Source: Phycisphaeraceae bacterium (lineage in GTDB: Bacteria; Planctomycetota; Phycisphaerae; Phycisphaerales; UBA1924). From it: DNA of 64,000 nucleotides. The notes under the pieces are model-generated. The model had not been told where the DNA came from. It was given only the letters and a program-made list of their open reading frames with translations, and searched no databases. The stretch is from NCBI GenBank assembly GCA_019636555.1, contig JAHBXH010000001.1, forward strand, positions 1,894,928 through 1,958,927, given 5' to 3'. This document shows positions 1-9,269 of this stretch, piece after piece. How positions within the stretch are numbered: the first letter of the stretch is position 1; every line of letters begins with the position of its first letter. Position numbers and translations under genes: made by a program.

Positions 1-1
1 C

Positions 2-448
2 TCGCGCTGCATCAGCTATCTCACGATCGAAAATCGCAAAGTTATCGACGAGCGATTTCACGACGCGATCGGGAACTGGCTGTACGGCTGCGATATCTGC
101 CAGGAAGTCTGTCCGCACAATTCGAGTCGTCCATCCGAAGTCGGTGTGGGCGAGCGCAATCCCGAGTACGCCCCGCGCCGCGACTTCTTTGATGTTCTCG
201 AAGTCTTAGCGTGGACCAGCGAAGACCGCGCGAATGCTGTGGCCGGTTCTGCGATGACACGGGCCACGCTGGAAATGTTCAAGCGCAACGCCGTGATCGT
301 CGCGGCGAATTCGATCAGGAGCGGATGCCCGGAACCTCATCGTTCCGCGATTCTCGCACGCCTGACAGAGCTGGCGTCGGATCGGTCTGAATCGCCTCAA
401 CTCGCGGCTCTCGCGGCGGCGAAGCTTGGCTCGTTGCCTTTGAAATAA
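2..448 (+). CDS. queG: Epoxyqueuosine reductase QueG, C-terminal part (5' end outside window)
   Basis: The open frame runs into the left edge, so only the last 148 residues are present. QueG is a cytoplasmic cobalamin- and iron-sulfur-dependent enzyme that reduces epoxyqueuosine to queuosine in tRNA. The visible part has the second ferredoxin-type cluster motif GCDICQEVCPHN (about residues 36-47 of the fragment), followed by the R-x-E-F/DFF segment (PRRDFFDVLEVL) and a helical HEAT-like tail, as in QueG C-termini. The last 134 bases overlap the 3' end of the convergent membrane-protein gene on the other strand. The family call is firm although the catalytic cobalamin domain is off the window. 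Confidence 0.88.
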   Translation, partial: SRCISYLTIENRKVIDERFHDAIGNWLYGCDICQEVCPHNSSRPSEVGVGERNPEYAPRRDFFDVLEVLAWTSEDRANAVAGSAMTRATLEMFKRNAVIVAANSIRSGCPEPHRSAILARLTELASDRSESPQLAALAAAKLGSLPLK

Positions 449-1595
449 GCAGCCGCGCGGCGAGAACGACGAGGAGACCCGGCGCGAGCCACCATTCCTG
501 CTTTTCGAGAAAGCCCATCCAGAACATCGGTGCCGCGATCGCGCAGGCGCCGAGCCAAAGCGCGTAGTGCAACGACGTGGGCCTTCGATCGGTATTCCGT
601 AACGGAATCATGACCAGCCACACGTACGCGGGAAAGAACAATCCATACGCCGAGAGGAAGATCAGATAGCCCTTCTCGAATCCTGGCGCGATGTTCTCGT
701 GGATTTCGAATTGGAACAGCGCGGTCATTCCGGAAATGAGGGCGATTACGCCGAGCGCAGCGATAGAGCCACCGATCTTCACCCTATCCGCTGCGCTGCT
801 GGATCGCACGATCTCCCGCAAATGCAATCCGCATGTGAACCCGGATTGCACGAGCATGTGCAACACGATCGCGGTCAGGACGCGCGACGCCGCGAGGCTG
901 TTGCCCAGCAGCAGTCCGGAATAGACGAGCGTGAACAGGATCATCGCCAGAAAGAAGACGCCGAACCCGAGTGTGAAGGCGAGGCGCGCGCCCCGGGTGG
1001 TCGTTGCCTGTCGCGCTCGATGAAAAGTCGCGTCGAGATAAGGGCAGAGCAAGAACCCGAAGGTGCAAACCGGCGCAAGCCAGGCGATGGCCGGGATACC
1101 CGCGAATTCGCGTGCCGCGGGCCTCGGAATGCTGACTTGGATTCCCGCCAAGAGTGAAAACGCGATGATCGCGACGCTCATGCCATACGGAACAAGGGCT
1201 TCCGACGGGGCGTCCGCGCGGAGCCCCGAAAAAAGCGCGAGCGAAAAAATCCCGACCGCCAGCCACGGCCACCAATTTCCCAAGACCCATCCGCAGTGCG
1301 TGAGATACCACACAAACCAGATGTGAAAACCGATGGTGACTACCGAGAAAGCTCGCACCAGGGTCAGGTTCTTTGCCACACACTTCCGGCTCGTCTCCGC
1401 GGTGCCGATCACCCATCCCATCGCGGCCGCTCCGACGACATTGGGAACCGCGAAAACGACGAATCCCCAGAGTCCGTAGTCGCGCACCATCAGCACCGGA
1501 AGAAACATGCCGATGCACCAGGTCCACGAGACCGCCAGAAAAACCGCCCAGATCACCGCGGCACCGGGACCAGATTTCTTCATCGAATCGGACAT
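315..1595 (-). CDS. Integral membrane protein of unknown function, about 12 TM segments
   Basis: A 426-residue protein made almost entirely of hydrophobic segments; I count about twelve, from AAVIWAVFLAVSWTWC near the N-terminus to WWLAPGLLVVLAARLL near residue 385. I do not recognise a transporter or enzyme signature. The start MSDSMKKSGPG is used; MKKSGPG four codons later is an alternative. The final ~45 residues are hydrophilic and are encoded antisense to the 3' end of queG, an unusually long convergent overlap of 134 bp. The upstream neighbour on the other strand is a divergent MBL-fold hydrolase about 90 bp away, so the intervening DNA probably carries both promoters. Confidence 0.7.
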   Translation of the reverse strand: MSDSMKKSGPGAAVIWAVFLAVSWTWCIGMFLPVLMVRDYGLWGFVVFAVPNVVGAAAMGWVIGTAETSRKCVAKNLTLVRAFSVVTIGFHIWFVWYLTHCGWVLGNWWPWLAVGIFSLALFSGLRADAPSEALVPYGMSVAIIAFSLLAGIQVSIPRPAAREFAGIPAIAWLAPVCTFGFLLCPYLDATFHRARQATTTRGARLAFTLGFGVFFLAMILFTLVYSGLLLGNSLAASRVLTAIVLHMLVQSGFTCGLHLREIVRSSSAADRVKIGGSIAALGVIALISGMTALFQFEIHENIAPGFEKGYLIFLSAYGLFFPAYVWLVMIPLRNTDRRPTSLHYALWLGACAIAAPMFWMGFLEKQEWWLAPGLLVVLAARLLISKATSQASPPREPRVEAIQTDPTPALSGVRESRNDEVPGIRS

Positions 1596-1686
1596 CGGCG
1601 CGAGTGTAGTGTGCCGACGCGCGCGTCGGGCTCGGGAAAGCGACCGCGCACCGGTTTGGAGCCGCGAACCGGCTTACCCTCGCACC

Positions 1687-2658
1687 ATGACCGTGACGTA
1701 CCGATGGAGACTCCTGCGCGCAGCCAAGTTCAGGCTCGACGGCGGCTCGATGTTCGGCTTGGTTCCCCGCGTAGTCTGGAATAAAGCGGTTCCGACCGAT
1801 GACCGCGGAAGAATCGATGTCCAGCACAACTGTCTGTTGCTCGAGCGTGCAGCCGCTGCCCCGGACGATCCACCCGGCCCCAAGCTCGTTCTGATCGAGG
1901 TCGGCAGCGGCAACAAACTCGACGCCAAGAGCCGAGACATATTCGCTCTCGAAGATCGCTCCATTCTGGATGCGCTGCAGGAAGTCAACTGCCGCCCCGA
2001 GGACATCGGCGCGGTGATCGTGTCGCACCTGCATTTCGATCACGCGGGGGGATTGACGCGTCTGCCGCGACAGGGCGAAAAAGTGTCGAGCGAACTCAAC
2101 GCCGTTTCATCCTTTCCGAATGCGGAAATTTACACGCAGCTTCGCGAGTGGAACGATGCGATGGCCAACACAAGCGTGATGACGCGGACCTATTTTCGCG
2201 ATCACCTGCTTCCCGTCGAAGATCAGATGCACTTGATCGACTCCGCCCGCCCGTTCGCAACCGGATACACACCGACGCGTGACGAAATACCACGAGCGCC
2301 AGCGCTGCAGCGAATCACTTCGCTACACGGTCTCAAGGATGCAAATGGGGTACCCGGTATCGGGGTGCTGCTCGTTCCGGGCCACACCTGGGGACAGCAA
2401 GCGATCATTTTCCACGACGACAAGGGCCGCACCGTTGTTTTTACACCGGATGTCATGCCCACGATCCATCACGTGGGTGCGGCATACAGCCTTGCCTACG
2501 ACGTTGAGCCATACACCAGCATGATTTCGCGACACTGGTTTCTCGAAGCCGCGGCCGAGAACCAGTGGCTGCTCGTTCTCGACCATGAGCCGGGGAATCC
2601 GGTTCAGCGAGTCCGCCGGAAAGACCTCTGGTACGAGCTGCAGCCGGATGGTGCGTGA
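1687..2658 (+). CDS. MBL-fold metallo-hydrolase
   Basis: A 323-residue protein of the metallo-beta-lactamase fold. The metal-binding motif HLHFDHAGG (HxHxDH) sits near residue 119, a later His is in VPGHTWGQQ, an Asp ligand is suggested in VFTPDVMPT, and a last His is in HHVG or DHEPG. The layout (leader strand, HxHxDH, PGHTxG) resembles the N-acyl-homoserine-lactonase-like branch, but the substrate cannot be told from sequence. The frame extends 5' to 1507 without a good start; I chose ATG 1687 because the product then begins at the fold (MTVTYRWRLLRAAKFRLDGG) and avoids overlapping the divergent gene. Confidence 0.82.
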   Translation: MTVTYRWRLLRAAKFRLDGGSMFGLVPRVVWNKAVPTDDRGRIDVQHNCLLLERAAAAPDDPPGPKLVLIEVGSGNKLDAKSRDIFALEDRSILDALQEVNCRPEDIGAVIVSHLHFDHAGGLTRLPRQGEKVSSELNAVSSFPNAEIYTQLREWNDAMANTSVMTRTYFRDHLLPVEDQMHLIDSARPFATGYTPTRDEIPRAPALQRITSLHGLKDANGVPGIGVLLVPGHTWGQQAIIFHDDKGRTVVFTPDVMPTIHHVGAAYSLAYDVEPYTSMISRHWFLEAAAENQWLLVLDHEPGNPVQRVRRKDLWYELQPDGA

Positions 2659-2698
2659 ACTGACGTGGCGGGGCGTTCGTCTACAATCGAACCGCCGA

Positions 2699-3457
2699 AT
2701 GCCTGCCGCATCCTCCGCACATGATCAGCCCGAGGTCCGCGAGCCCAAGCCCGCTCAGGATGCGGAAGTGGTCGAATTGGAGATTGCCGAATCGGATGTG
2801 ACCGGGGGCGACGGCACAGCAGGCGAACAGGACGGAACCGAGGCCGCCGAAGTTGCCGGCTCGCGCCTTACGTTTTCTGAGCGCATCGAAGAGTTCATCG
2901 GGCGACTCTCAACTCGGAACAACTTCTGGCATCGCGTCTGCTCGCTGATTTGGCTGCCGTATGCCTTCAAGAGCGGCATCCGCATGAAGCGGGTCGACTC
3001 CGACACGTTCACGGCCGAGTTGCCTTTCCGGCGTTTTAACAAGAACTGGTACAACGCGATGGCGGGCGCGGCTCTGCTGGCCAACAGCGAGATCGCGGGC
3101 GGGATGTACATCTTCGGCATCACCGGCGGAGAGTTCACGATCGTGTGCAAGGAACTGACCTACCGGTTCCTCCGCCCGTGCTACGGTCCGGCGCTGTATC
3201 ACGTCGTCCCGCGCGAGGATCTGAAGGCACTGGTTGCTTCGGGGCGAGAGTTCAATGTCACGCTGGAACTCGAGATCGTGCAGCAGGCGGTGATCCCGCA
3301 GGCGATTGGGGACCGGTCGAAGGACAAGCGCTCGCTTGTGTCCCGGATGGCGGCACGGCAGCGCAAGGTGGGTAAGTGCGAGGCGACGTTCCACGTGACG
3401 CCGTACATGCACAACAAGTCGAAGCGGGGGAGTTCGAGGAACGTTGGGAAGCGATAG
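2699..3457 (+). CDS. Hotdog-fold protein, DUF4442/PaaI-like
   Basis: A 252-residue cytoplasmic protein. The first ~60 residues are acidic and low-complexity (AEVVELEIAESDVTGGDG). The rest resembles hotdog-type thioesterase relatives: a helix with NWYNAMAGAALLANSEIAGG, then strands ending in ELTYRFLRPCYGPALYHV, and a basic tail (NKSKRGSSRNVGKR). The NxxGxxxGxxxxxAE-type helix and the K(E/N)LxxxYLRP strand are what led to the DUF4442 call; no catalytic residue is certain. ATG 2699 is chosen because the longer frame from 2585 lies inside the preceding hydrolase. It starts 40 bp after that gene and is likely co-transcribed with it. Confidence 0.55.
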   Translation: MPAASSAHDQPEVREPKPAQDAEVVELEIAESDVTGGDGTAGEQDGTEAAEVAGSRLTFSERIEEFIGRLSTRNNFWHRVCSLIWLPYAFKSGIRMKRVDSDTFTAELPFRRFNKNWYNAMAGAALLANSEIAGGMYIFGITGGEFTIVCKELTYRFLRPCYGPALYHVVPREDLKALVASGREFNVTLELEIVQQAVIPQAIGDRSKDKRSLVSRMAARQRKVGKCEATFHVTPYMHNKSKRGSSRNVGKR

Positions 3458-3486
3458 CTGGGGCGCTTCCGGAGAGGAGCCGCGAG

Positions 3487-3888
3487 ATGGAAGGACGGCG
3501 ACCCGCCAATCACTCCGTGCCGCCCGTCATCGAGGCCGTGCATCCGGTGCTTCCCTGCCGGGAGGTCGCCAAGTCGATTGCATTTTATGAAGCGCTGGGG
3601 TTTCGATCATCCTGGCAGGATCTGCCAGTGGATCCGAAGTACGGCACGATCCGGCGTGACGCTGCTGAACTTCATCTGCAATGGGCCGATCCGTCGCAGT
3701 GGGGTCACACGGGCGATCGACCGGTCTTTCGCTTCCTCGTGCGCGATTTGGACGCGCTGTTTCGTGAATTCAGTGCTCGTTCCGAAATCACGGACATCAA
3801 GCCTCCGTTCGACTCCTCGTGGGGCACGCGTGAATTGCACGTGCGCGACCCGGACGGCAACGGGCTCCAGTTCTACTGGCCGCGATAG
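3487..3888 (+). CDS. VOC-superfamily protein (glyoxalase/bleomycin-resistance fold)
   Basis: A 133-residue single-domain protein with paired beta-alpha-beta-beta-beta modules. It opens with VHPVLPCREVAKSIAFYEALGF, has a central HLQWADPSQWGHTGD segment and ends RELHVRDPDGNGLQFYWPR, the usual vicinal-oxygen-chelate ending with a metal-ligand-like Glu/Gln. The form (VLPxxDVxxSxxFYxxLGF ... DPDGN) is that of small bleomycin-resistance-like proteins, but the ligand is unknown and resistance should not be assumed. ATG 3487 starts 29 bp after the hotdog gene and is preceded by a purine-rich GGAGAGGAG ribosome binding site. Confidence 0.8.
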   Translation: MEGRRPANHSVPPVIEAVHPVLPCREVAKSIAFYEALGFRSSWQDLPVDPKYGTIRRDAAELHLQWADPSQWGHTGDRPVFRFLVRDLDALFREFSARSEITDIKPPFDSSWGTRELHVRDPDGNGLQFYWPR

Positions 3889-3958
3889 ATTCGAGGGTCA
3901 ACGGACTGGCGTTCGGTGACCGGACGCGGCGAGCGCGTCGCGATCTGATCCGGCGCGA

Positions 3959-4693
3959 TTACCCCGCGTTGGTGTACACCTTCTGCACATCGTCGAGTTC
4001 CTCGATCGCGTCGATCAGCTCGCTCAACTTGTCCGCATGCTCGCCCGCAACTTCGACCGTGTCGGCCGGCACCATCGCGATCTCGGCCTCGGCGATCGAG
4101 ACGCCATCGCCCCGTTTCTCGATCGCGTCCTTCACACTCTGAAACGCGCCGACGGCGCACAGAATGGCCCACGGTTCTTCCGCGGGGACTTCGGGCGTGA
4201 CAACATCGTCCGCGCCCGCTTCGATCGCCAATTCCATCATCGCGTCTTCTGTCCATGCCGGCGCATTGACGAGCACGCGCCCCTTGGGCTGGAACATGTA
4301 CGCGACGCATCCGTTGTTGCCGAGATTTCCATTGTGATTGCCGAAGGCAAGGCGAAGGTCGCCGACTGTACGTGTCCGGTTGTCGGTCAGCGTATCGACG
4401 ATGATGGCCACGCCTCCGGGGCCGTAGCCCTCGTAGCGCACCGGCTCATAGTTCTCCCCGCCCGCGCCGCCGGCGCCCTTCTGGATGGCGCGCTCGATCG
4501 TGTCGCGCGGCATGTTGGCGTACCGCGCCTCGTCGATCGCGTAACGCAGCGCAAGGTTCGATTCCGGATCGGGTCCGCCGTTCTTCGCCGCGACGATGAT
4601 CGCCTTCGAAACCTTCGTCCACACCTTCCCGCGCCGCTTGTCAACCACGGCCTTGCGGTGCTTGATCTTGCTCCACTTGTTGTGTCCGGCCAT
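3959..4693 (-). CDS. yebC: YebC/PmpR-family (TACO1-like) protein
   Basis: A 244-residue protein of normal family length. It begins MAGHNKWSKIKHRK, the family hallmark, and continues through GGPDPESNLALRYAIDEAR, NMPRDTIERAIQKG and YEGYGPGGVAIIVDTLTDN. The family was described as a DNA-binding regulator, and members have also been linked to relief of ribosome stalling at proline-rich stretches. It lies 15 bp after the TPR gene on the same strand, at the end of a run that starts with nusA-infB, which fits the translation role better than a dedicated regulator. Start and family are secure. Confidence 0.95.
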   Translation of the reverse strand: MAGHNKWSKIKHRKAVVDKRRGKVWTKVSKAIIVAAKNGGPDPESNLALRYAIDEARYANMPRDTIERAIQKGAGGAGGENYEPVRYEGYGPGGVAIIVDTLTDNRTRTVGDLRLAFGNHNGNLGNNGCVAYMFQPKGRVLVNAPAWTEDAMMELAIEAGADDVVTPEVPAEEPWAILCAVGAFQSVKDAIEKRGDGVSIAEAEIAMVPADTVEVAGEHADKLSELIDAIEELDDVQKVYTNAG

Positions 4694-4708
4694 CGCGGGT
4701 GCTCACAG

Positions 4709-7700
4709 CTATCGGTTGGAAGGTGCCTCGGAGTGTGATGCGGCCGGTGTTGCGTGAGCGGCGATCTCGGGCTGCTTTCCATCGGCGAGCGCCTTGAGTT
4801 TCTGTTCGGTCTGTGTCAAGACACTCCGCAGCTCCTGCAACTCGACTTTGAAGGAGTCGTCGTCTTCGCCGAGATTGCGCTGCACACGCGCCGCCAGAAT
4901 CTGATCGATCGCTCTCCGAGCGGAGACGCGCGCCAGTTCCCAGCGATCCTTGGCTTTTTGAGTCTCTCCCGCCGCCCAGAGCGCATCGCCCAAATGATCG
5001 GTGATGACGGCGTTGTCATTGCCATCGCGGGCTTCGAGTGCGCGGGTCAGCAGCGAGACAGCGCCCGGCTCGATCACGTTTCCGCTCTGGTCTTTCGTGT
5101 CGCTCAGACGGCCCTGCTTGAAACGCAGCCACCCCAGCGAATCCAGCACGCTCGCCGTATCGGGTCGTTCCGCGTAGGCGATGGTCAACAGCCGCTCCGC
5201 CTCCGCGAGATCGCCCCCGTGCTCGAGCATGTAGTACGCGAGGTTGTTGCACGACATCGCGTGGCGCGGATCACGGCCGAGTACGACTCGATAGATCTCC
5301 ATTGCGAACGGAGAGCGATCCCGCAAGGTCGCCCACGAGGCGACGTTGTGCAGCGCGAGCGTCACGCGCTCGGCTTGTCCGGCGGGAAGCTCCTGATCGC
5401 CGTCGGCCGCCATTTCCGACACGATGACCGCCCTTGCCGGGTCTTCGAGCATCGGGATGAGCGCACGAACATCGTTGATATCGCCGTACTTCGCCGTCAG
5501 GTAGTACGCGAGATAGCGATAGAGCTCCGTCGTCGGTTCCGGAACGAACACGATCGCTTCGCGCAAGAACCTCGGCGCCGCGCCCGGTGACGAAGACTTG
5601 GAGATCCTGTCGGCGGTCCGGGCGAGGAGAATGGTCGAACCGTCCGGGTACGCACGCACGGTGTCGCGCGCCGCTGCGACCAGGGCCCCGGTGTCGGTAG
5701 GGGTGTAGGTCGCAAGGAGTGCGAGCCGCGACTCGTGCAGGGGTCGGGGTAGGTCTACGCCGAGCTGCACCGAGCGGTCGATCAGCTCGAGCACCGACCT
5801 CGCTGACTCTGCCGATTCGGAAGTGACCGCCGCACCCGCCTGCTGATTGAGAAGCGAGATGAGCCTCAGGCGCTGAGCTGTGTTCAGGATCGCGCCCGGA
5901 GGCAGTCCATCGATGATCGCCGACGTGACGCCACGCGAATCGTCGGCGCTCGCGAAGATTTCCGCCAATTCGAGCGAATCGTCCGCGGAGCGGGGCGCGT
6001 GATCAAGCCGGGCGAGCGCGAGTTGCTTCGCGCGGGCCGGGTCTTTCAGTGTTGCTCGGACGAGCTGCTCGCGCTGTCGCGCGACCGAATCGATCGGATA
6101 CCGGGCGAGCAATTGATCGAGCAGCTTCTCGGCTTCCGGCGCCTTTCCCTGCAATTCGAGAATTCGTGCTTTCGCCGCGATCAGCGGCACGCTGCCCGGA
6201 TACTGCTTCAGCTTCACAGTCAGCCATGCGTCGGCACGCTCAAGAACAGCGGACTTGATGTCCGCGTCCCCCGTCGTCTGCCGTTCCCAGGCGTTGACGA
6301 GTTGCTCGATCAGCGCCGGATCCGGCTCGCCTTCCTCCGCGATGGAAATCAGCGAAGATTCGGCCTGCGACCAGAGCTGACGCTGCGCGAGTTCCCCTGC
6401 GACGAGCCAGCGGATCGCGCGGCTTGACGGGATGACGTCGCGGAGCTTTCTCGAGATGTTTCCGAGTTTGGCCTCGTCCTTCAGGGGGCCATTCGGCAAG
6501 TACAGGCCGATCAGCGACTGATACGCGCGCTCATCAAATCGATCCCGGGCGATCGCGGCTTCGAGAATGCTTTCCGCATCCTTCGCTCGCCCAGCACGGG
6601 CGAGAATTTCCGCGGCGGCGACCCTTTCGCCCGTGTCATCGGACAGCGTGGCCACGTCGAGCGCCTTGGCGGTTTCGATGACAAACCCATCTTCGCCCGC
6701 ATCGAGGAGGGAGCCGCAGCGAACGGCAAAGGGCAGGTCGCTGCCCGATTTGAGCTGATCGACCAGGGCCGATGCGCTTGCAAAGTCTCCCGCATCGAGC
6801 GCACAGTGCAGCTTCACTCCGAGCAACACCGCTCGATCGGCCGGAGACTCAGCTTTGGATAGGTCGATCTCGCTCGCGGTGGCGTGCGCCCGCTCGGCAA
6901 AGCCAAGACGCGACTCGAGCCACGCGGCCAGCGCACGCTGCCCCGGGGACTTCGCCCCGCGTTCGATCGCCGAGAACGATGCTTCGAGCGCCCGCCCATT
7001 GCGGATGAGCGCGTCGGCGAGTCGCACGGCCGACTGCGGGGAATCACCCGCCATGCTCAGTGCTTCTTTGCCCGCGGCGGAACCGTTTCGGGATGTGAGC
7101 TCGATGAGGTCCGCCGCGACTTCGGCGTCCAATGGATGCTCGGCGAGATACGCGCGAAGAATCTGAGAGCCTCTCGCGTCCGCCGCGGCGTGCGCCCGAA
7201 CGAGGCGCGATTCGAGCGTCGGGGAAAGCGGTTTCTGAAGATCTTCGGGCATCGTCGCGAGCGCCCGCGCCAACGCCGGCCCCGCGTTTGTGTTCTCGGC
7301 GAGGTATCGAATAAGCAGCAGCTGCCGGTCTTCGATCCAGCCGTTCTGATTCAAAACGAGTTCGATGAGAAGCTGCGCCGCTTTGGAAGGTTCGCCCACG
7401 AGGGCGGACGCGTAAATGAATCGCACCAGCGTCGCCCCGGGATCGACCGCCGGGTACTCGATCGCCTGGGAGTAGCTCTCGATCGCGGTTTCGGAACGAC
7501 CCAGCTGCATGGCGATATCGCCTGCTTGCTCGAGCAATTCGCCGCGACGGCGATAGACCTCTCCCAATTCGGATCGGTAGTTCGTGTTTTCGGTGAATGT
7601 CTCGGGGAGCGCGACGGCCGATCGCAGTGCCTCCGCCGCGGCGGTCGAATACCCCAATTTCGCGAGAGTCTCGCCCAGATCCGCCATCACCAGAAACGGG

Positions 7701-8443
7701 AGCGCCGCATCCGAATCGAGGTCCGGCGCCTGGCTCGCTCGCGCCAGGTAGGCCGCCGCACGGTTGAGATCGGACTTCTGTGCCGAGTCCTTGCCCAGCA
7801 TCCACCACACGCGGGCCTCGTCGAGTCCGCGGCGGGCCGCCTGCGTGTACGAAGAGATCGCGAGCGTCCTCCGCCCGAGGCGGTACTGCGCTTCGGCGAG
7901 TTCCCTCCAGACCGCGGCTTCCGCGGGGTCTTTTCCGGCGGCGTCGGTCAGAAGAGACTGCGCCTGATTTGCGTCTCCGGCCAGAAGCGCCGAGCGCCCG
8001 GCGATGTACAGTCGCACCGCTTCGGCCTTTGCCTCCTCATCGGCGACGGGGTCGGAAGCTTTAGGCAGCGAGACCTTTGACGCTAACTCCGGAACCACTT
8101 CGTCGAGTGGCCGCCGCAGATTCGGGTTCGCCGCGACTTCGTCCGGCGTCAGCGCCGTCACCCGCGATGCGTCGATTCCCGGCGGAGTAGGGAGTGCTCG
8201 GCCATGTGCGACTTCCGGCTTTGTCGCTCGGATGACGCGCCGCATTTCCTGCACCGAACGCGGCAGCCCCTCGTCGGCGGGATCGATCGGTCCAAGCTCG
8301 ATGGACTCCTGAACCATCGGCGAGGCTGTTTTGGTGGAGCATGACAGGCCCGATGCAGCCACGACAACCGCCGCGACCAGCACGGGACGGGATGCAGCCC
8401 GCAGAATCGAGTCGGTGAAGCGTTCGGATGAGCGTGAGCGCAT
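4709..8443 (-). CDS. Large secreted TPR-repeat protein, possible lipoprotein
   Basis: A 1244-residue protein with an N-terminal hydrophobic export segment (SRPVLVAAVVVAASGLSC). The Cys in GLSC resembles a lipobox, but an imperfect one, since position -3 is Gly. The body is helical with many TPR-like units, such as ALLAGDANQAQSLLTDAA, AVWRELAEAQYRLGRRTLAI and, near the C-terminus, NNLAYYMLEHGGDLAEAERLL and VLDSLGWLRFKQGRL. The C-terminal ~60 residues are charged and probably coiled coil (ELQELRSVLTQTEQKLKAL). ATG 8443 is chosen because it places the signal segment at residues ~18-37; the frame continues 83 codons upstream into the next gene. Likely a periplasmic or envelope scaffold; function unknown. 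Confidence 0.85.
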   Translation of the reverse strand: MRSRSSERFTDSILRAASRPVLVAAVVVAASGLSCSTKTASPMVQESIELGPIDPADEGLPRSVQEMRRVIRATKPEVAHGRALPTPPGIDASRVTALTPDEVAANPNLRRPLDEVVPELASKVSLPKASDPVADEEAKAEAVRLYIAGRSALLAGDANQAQSLLTDAAGKDPAEAAVWRELAEAQYRLGRRTLAISSYTQAARRGLDEARVWWMLGKDSAQKSDLNRAAAYLARASQAPDLDSDAALPFLVMADLGETLAKLGYSTAAAEALRSAVALPETFTENTNYRSELGEVYRRRGELLEQAGDIAMQLGRSETAIESYSQAIEYPAVDPGATLVRFIYASALVGEPSKAAQLLIELVLNQNGWIEDRQLLLIRYLAENTNAGPALARALATMPEDLQKPLSPTLESRLVRAHAAADARGSQILRAYLAEHPLDAEVAADLIELTSRNGSAAGKEALSMAGDSPQSAVRLADALIRNGRALEASFSAIERGAKSPGQRALAAWLESRLGFAERAHATASEIDLSKAESPADRAVLLGVKLHCALDAGDFASASALVDQLKSGSDLPFAVRCGSLLDAGEDGFVIETAKALDVATLSDDTGERVAAAEILARAGRAKDAESILEAAIARDRFDERAYQSLIGLYLPNGPLKDEAKLGNISRKLRDVIPSSRAIRWLVAGELAQRQLWSQAESSLISIAEEGEPDPALIEQLVNAWERQTTGDADIKSAVLERADAWLTVKLKQYPGSVPLIAAKARILELQGKAPEAEKLLDQLLARYPIDSVARQREQLVRATLKDPARAKQLALARLDHAPRSADDSLELAEIFASADDSRGVTSAIIDGLPPGAILNTAQRLRLISLLNQQAGAAVTSESAESARSVLELIDRSVQLGVDLPRPLHESRLALLATYTPTDTGALVAAARDTVRAYPDGSTILLARTADRISKSSSPGAAPRFLREAIVFVPEPTTELYRYLAYYLTAKYGDINDVRALIPMLEDPARAVIVSEMAADGDQELPAGQAERVTLALHNVASWATLRDRSPFAMEIYRVVLGRDPRHAMSCNNLAYYMLEHGGDLAEAERLLTIAYAERPDTASVLDSLGWLRFKQGRLSDTKDQSGNVIEPGAVSLLTRALEARDGNDNAVITDHLGDALWAAGETQKAKDRWELARVSARRAIDQILAARVQRNLGEDDDSFKVELQELRSVLTQTEQKLKALADGKQPEIAAHATPAASHSEAPSNR

Positions 8444-8477
8444 GGAGAATGTTCGCGACGGGGTGTGAGTTTGTTCT

Positions 8478-9269
8478 TCAGCCTCTTGCAGACGATTTTG
8501 AAGACCGCTTCGACGCTTTCTTGCCCTTTGGCTGCTTTTTCGCGGGAGGCGAGCTTCCCTGATCCGCCAGAACCGGTGGCGGCAATTCCGGAGGAGAGAA
8601 ATCCGGAAGGTCCGCGCGGCGCTCGCGGCGCGGAGCGGCGCCCTCATCATCCGACCATGCCTGCAGCACGATCGCGACCGAGCTTGCTTCACCCGCGCGA
8701 ATCTGCCGCTCGAGCCACGACGCGGCGCTGTCCGCGTCGGTCACGTCGTCTCCGAGTACCGCTTCCGCCGCAAGCAGATCGGCGATGCGCTGATCAACGG
8801 GGATGGCGTGGCCGCCGAGCCCCAGGAGCAGCACGCGGGCCGAGACGTACGCGGGGGTCCCATCGATCGAATCAAGATACGAGCGAGCCTCGCGCTTCGA
8901 CAGTTCGGTCAGACTCTGGAGCGACAGAGAATGTTCGCGCCGGAAGATGTCGTGCAGGCTCGAGCGAAGGCGCAGCGCGCGTTCGTACCCGCGCGGATAC
9001 CGCTCTCCGAATGCCGCGGCGATTTCGTCCGCGAAAGCAATGCGCAGCTCGTTGTAGTCGACAAATGTCTCGCGGATGCGTTTGAGCGCTCCGCGTGCCT
9101 GACCGGTCGAAGCATCCCAGAGCAAAAACGAATAGATGAACAGGTGGAGCAGAGGGTCCACGCCCTCGTCCACACCGGCGGTGAGCGGCTCTGGCTGCTG
9201 CTCGCCATATCGGTTCGACAGCTTCTTGAGCAGGGCCTGGAGAAGCTTTGCAGGATCCTGCGAACTCAT
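8478..9269 (-). CDS. Divergent HhH-GPD (endonuclease III-like) protein
   Basis: A 263-residue protein whose central part reads like an endonuclease III core: helices, then YLDSIDGTPAYVSARVLLLGLGGHAIPVDQRIADLL (about residues 131-166), matching the hairpin-helix-hairpin, the GxxxA helix and the PVDxRI motif that carries the catalytic Asp. The Lys of bifunctional glycosylases is not at the expected place (TPAYVSA), and there is no C-terminal 4Fe-4S cysteine loop. The tail is Pro- and Lys-rich (KKQPKGKKASKRSSKSS). The gene starts inside the rbfA stop (4-bp overlap). It may be a divergent or non-catalytic member; role unknown. Confidence 0.55.
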   Translation of the reverse strand: MSSQDPAKLLQALLKKLSNRYGEQQPEPLTAGVDEGVDPLLHLFIYSFLLWDASTGQARGALKRIRETFVDYNELRIAFADEIAAAFGERYPRGYERALRLRSSLHDIFRREHSLSLQSLTELSKREARSYLDSIDGTPAYVSARVLLLGLGGHAIPVDQRIADLLAAEAVLGDDVTDADSAASWLERQIRAGEASSVAIVLQAWSDDEGAAPRRERRADLPDFSPPELPPPVLADQGSSPPAKKQPKGKKASKRSSKSSARG

